Assembly (NCBI GenBank): GCA_008017145.1
Contig: SSGY01000076.1
Location: 1-17,412 of the forward strand
Length of the DNA stretch: 17,412 nt
Reading direction: 5' to 3'
Origin: Neisseriales bacterium
Lineage (GTDB): Bacteria > Pseudomonadota > Gammaproteobacteria > Burkholderiales > UBA11063
Under the pieces are notes generated by a model. That model ran no database searches and had not been told where the DNA came from. It saw only the letters and a list, made by a program, of their open reading frames with translations. This document shows positions 15,135 to 17,412 of this stretch, piece after piece (the first letter of the stretch is position 1; every line of letters starts with the position of its first letter). The position numbers were made by a program, and so were the translations under genes.

Positions 15135-15742
15135 AGAAAGTATTGTGTTTAGTATTAGGGTTTACTAGTGTGGCAGTGTTTGCCGATGCTAATAGCACTT
15201 TGGACGGTTTTTTGGCTCAGGCTAAAACCATGAAAGCTGATTTTAGCCAGACTGTAATTAGTGGTAAAAAATCGCGAACTACTACAGGGACGATGGAAAT
15301 TGCTAGACCAAATAAGTTTCGCTGGGAATATACTCAAGATCAGCAACTAATTGTGAGTGATGCACAAAAAATATACATTTATGATCAGCCATTGCAACAA
15401 GTTACTGTAAAGGCATTGGGTAAATCAATTGATAAATCGCCAGCTGCGGTTTTAGCTGGTGCAAATAATATTCGTTCATTGTACAAAGTAAGCGAATTAC
15501 CAACTCAGGGAGATAGTTTGAATTGGATTCAAATTGAGCCTAAGGCGGCAAATGATAATAATGGCTTTCAAATTGTTATGATGGGGTTTAATTCGCAAAA
15601 TCAGCTAAAATCAATGAAATTTACCGATAATTTTGGCAATAAAACCAATTTGAAATTTTCAAATTTACAAACCGGAATTAAAATTCCAGATAGTGACTTT
15701 CAGTTTAAGATTCCAGCAGGAGTAGATGTTGCTGGACAATAG
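15131..15742 (+). CDS. lolA: Outer-membrane lipoprotein carrier protein LolA
   Basis: LolA is the periplasmic carrier that takes lipoproteins from the LolCDE complex to the outer membrane. The 203-aa precursor has a signal peptide cleaved at about A18 (VFA-D). The mature part shows the LolA pattern: MKADFSQTV, ARPNKFRWEY, the IVSDAQKIYIYDQPLQQVTV strand pair and the SPAAVLAG helix. The arginine in RPNKFRW corresponds to the region that closes the lipid cavity in E. coli LolA. It overlaps gpsA by 4 bp. The two lipoproteins encoded at 7886-10938 would be expected clients if they are sorted to the outer membrane. Confidence 0.94.
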   Translation: MKKVLCLVLGFTSVAVFADANSTLDGFLAQAKTMKADFSQTVISGKKSRTTTGTMEIARPNKFRWEYTQDQQLIVSDAQKIYIYDQPLQQVTVKALGKSIDKSPAAVLAGANNIRSLYKVSELPTQGDSLNWIQIEPKAANDNNGFQIVMMGFNSQNQLKSMKFTDNFGNKTNLKFSNLQTGIKIPDSDFQFKIPAGVDVAGQ

Positions 15743-15824
15743 TTTGGCGATATGATTTTCAATTTAGACATAGATGTATTGTTATTGTAAAAAAGATACA
15801 AAAAAATTATGAACATGGACAAAG

Positions 15825-17216
15825 ATGAAACATAAAGTAAAACGAATCCATTTTATTGGTATCGGTGGCGTTGGAATGTCTGGCATTGCAGAGGTCTTAT
15901 TTAATCTAGGTTATGAAGTTTCGGGCTCTGATGCTGGACAAAGTTATAATACTGATCGACTTGAGCAAGTTGGGATCAAAGTATTTATTGGGCATGCAGC
16001 ATGCAATGTCGGTAATGCTGATGTGATTGTGACTTCTACTGCAATTGACAAATCTAACCCAGAGATCGGTTACGGATTAGAGCATCGAATTCCAATAGTG
16101 CCACGTGCACGGATGCTAGCAGAATTAATGCGTTTTAAATACGGTATTGCTATTGCTGGTACTCACGGTAAAACGACTACTACCAGTATGGCAGCTGAGG
16201 TTCTAAAAGAGTGCGCACTAGATCCAACCTTCATTATTGGTGGTAAATTAGCTACTACTGGTTCGAATGCTAAACTTGGTTCTGGTGATTATTTGGTTGC
16301 TGAAGCTGATGAATCTGATGCTTCGTTTTTATTTTTAAATCCAATGATTTCGGTTGTGACTAATATTGATTTAGATCATATGGATACTTACGATCATGAT
16401 GAGAACAAGTTAAAGCAAGCATTTATTGATTTCTTACGTTTGCTACCATTTTATGGACGTGCCATTGTTTGTGGGGAAGATCGTCGGATTCAGGAAATTA
16501 TTCCTTCAATCAATCGTCCACTAACAACCTATGGCTTGAGTGATAAATTTGATATTTATGCGAGTGATATAAAAGCGTCTGGTAGTGCAATGGAGTACAC
16601 GCTTCATGTAAAATGGTTACAACTGAGTTATCCAATTCGCGTGAATATGCCAGGTATGCATAATGTATTGAATTCTTTAGCTGTAATTGCCCTGGCATTG
16701 GAGTGTGACGGTAAAATTGAGGATATTGCTAGAGGGTTAGCTAATTTTCATGGTGTTGGACGTCGCTGTCAACACTACCCAAATATTATTAAAGATGGTA
16801 AAAGAGCATTGTTAGTTGACGATTATGGGCATCATCCGGTTGAAGTTAAAGCAACTATCAGCGCGCTACGTGGTGCATATCCTGATAAGCGCTTGGTCGT
16901 TATTTTCCAGCCACATCGTTATACGCGGACACGTGATTTGTTTGATGATTTTGTTTCAGTCTTAACAGGTGTTGATCAGCTGATTATAACTGAAGTTTAT
17001 CCCGCAGGTGAAAAACCAATTGCGCTGGCTGATGGTAGATCACTGGTGCGTGCGATTCGATTACAGGGTAATGAGAATGCTATTTTTGCTGAAGATATTG
17101 AGGATGCTAAAGCTAAATTAAATATTGTGCTACAAGATGATGATTTAGTTGTGACAATGGGTGCAGGAAGTATTGGTAAATTACCAGCAATGTTAACTGC
17201 TCACCCTATGCAGTAA
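15825..17216 (+). CDS. murC: UDP-N-acetylmuramate--L-alanine ligase
   Basis: MurC adds L-alanine to UDP-MurNAc with ATP, the first step in building the peptidoglycan peptide. The 463 aa hold all three Mur-ligase domains: the Rossmann-type GIGGVGMSG (12-20), the ATP-binding loop GTHGKTTTT (112-120), ADESD (161-165), the NIDLDHMD segment, and the DDYGHHPVEV motif of the C-terminal half. GGAC lies about 5 nt before the ATG. The final codons, for about seven residues (TAHPMQ region), and the TAA stop lie inside a dispersed repeat, so the natural C-terminus has probably been replaced. It sits next to lolA rather than in a murG-murC-ddl cell-division cluster. I see no promoter in the 82-nt gap to lolA, so it may be read from upstream. 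Confidence 0.97.
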   Translation: MKHKVKRIHFIGIGGVGMSGIAEVLFNLGYEVSGSDAGQSYNTDRLEQVGIKVFIGHAACNVGNADVIVTSTAIDKSNPEIGYGLEHRIPIVPRARMLAELMRFKYGIAIAGTHGKTTTTSMAAEVLKECALDPTFIIGGKLATTGSNAKLGSGDYLVAEADESDASFLFLNPMISVVTNIDLDHMDTYDHDENKLKQAFIDFLRLLPFYGRAIVCGEDRRIQEIIPSINRPLTTYGLSDKFDIYASDIKASGSAMEYTLHVKWLQLSYPIRVNMPGMHNVLNSLAVIALALECDGKIEDIARGLANFHGVGRRCQHYPNIIKDGKRALLVDDYGHHPVEVKATISALRGAYPDKRLVVIFQPHRYTRTRDLFDDFVSVLTGVDQLIITEVYPAGEKPIALADGRSLVRAIRLQGNENAIFAEDIEDAKAKLNIVLQDDDLVVTMGAGSIGKLPAMLTAHPMQ

Positions 17217-17412
17217 TAGCGTCGTCATAGGGCTCCTTATGTACTTTTCATGTATACTCAAACTGATTCGAAATACTAGTAGGCGATTTATGACGAAGCC
17301 TACACGTAGTAGGTGAGGAATAAATCAACGACCTAGGATGATGAGTCTGATTGAGTATGCACTACGTCGCCTTGTTCCTAACTCTTTTACAGCATATTGT
17401 GGCAGTTATGGG
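17192..17412 (+). repeat. Dispersed repeat, copy 2 (long form, runs off the window)
   Basis: The left block (17192-17227) and right block (17360-17412) match copy 1, but 132 nt separate them instead of about 16. The left block covers the last codons and stop of murC. Inverted 7-mers TAACTGC (17194-17200) and GCAGTTA (17402-17408) mark the ends. The window stops at the same base where the visible match to copy 1 stops, so the true right end is unknown. No coding frame or transposase is seen. Confidence 0.85.
17251..17361. repeat. Nested ~111-bp imperfect palindrome in repeat copy 2
   Basis: Outer arms 17251-17270 and 17342-17361 pair at 18 of 20 positions, counting three G-T pairs. Inner arms ATTTAT (17286-17291) and ATAAAT (17320-17325) are perfect and extend as an imperfect stem. 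At the centre, CCTAC (17299-17303) and GTAGG (17309-17313) form a hairpin with a 5-nt loop. The whole can fold as a long three-level hairpin in RNA or a cruciform in DNA. It is absent from copy 1, so it looks like a separate insertion. Confidence 0.75.

Noticed and set aside
15809..15835. Eight-codon frame overlapping the murC start
   Set aside because: No ribosome binding site, and short frames like this are expected by chance in AT-rich sequence.

Overview
The window looks like chromosomal housekeeping DNA from an AT-rich Gram-negative proteobacterium. Gram-negative markers are lolA, secB, a periplasmic Cu/Zn superoxide dismutase, two lipoproteins and an outer-membrane beta-barrel. The DksA variant without a zinc site, the half-length RlmL, and the grxC/secB/gpsA neighbourhood fit the Betaproteobacteria, perhaps the Neisseriales. 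That placement is inference from protein sequence alone. Nearly every protein gene is intact and recognisable. I see no transposase, phage gene or CRISPR array.

Layout. (1) 1-1404: an RlmL-type rRNA methyltransferase (+) faces sodC (-), with a hairpin terminator between them. (2) 2030-3023: a minus-strand tRNA operon read from a consensus sigma70 promoter, in the order Ser(GCU), Arg(ACG), Glu(UUC), Lys(UUU), a 117-codon coiled-coil protein gene, then identical second copies of Glu and Lys. The protein gene lies 19 nt from the tRNA before it and 7 nt from the tRNA after it. (3) 3130-4728: dksA (+), with its own promoter and a structured leader, converges on rdgB and a rhodanese gene (-). (4) 4799-6174: pgk as a single unit. 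(5) 6458-11533: asnS, two related lipoprotein genes, then the GTPase gene yihA (engB/ysxC), all closely spaced on the plus strand. They run into yicC (-), with an 8-bp overlap of the two 3' ends. (6) 12561-13484: an outer-membrane barrel protein and grxC. (7) 13648-17216: secB, gpsA, lolA and murC.

Two copies of a dispersed repeat follow plus-strand genes, one after grxC (13487-13590) and one starting inside the end of murC (17192 to the window edge). The second copy carries an extra ~110-bp imperfect palindrome, and it supplies the last codons and the stop of murC.

How the genes work together. Most products serve translation (tRNAs, AsnRS, RlmL, YihA, DksA), envelope building (LolA, MurC, GpsA, SecB, outer-membrane proteins), or redox and nucleotide housekeeping (GrxC, SodC, RdgB). 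The parts that ordinary annotation does not explain are the protein gene bounded by tRNAs, the tandem lipoproteins between asnS and yihA, and the repeat family with its nested palindrome.
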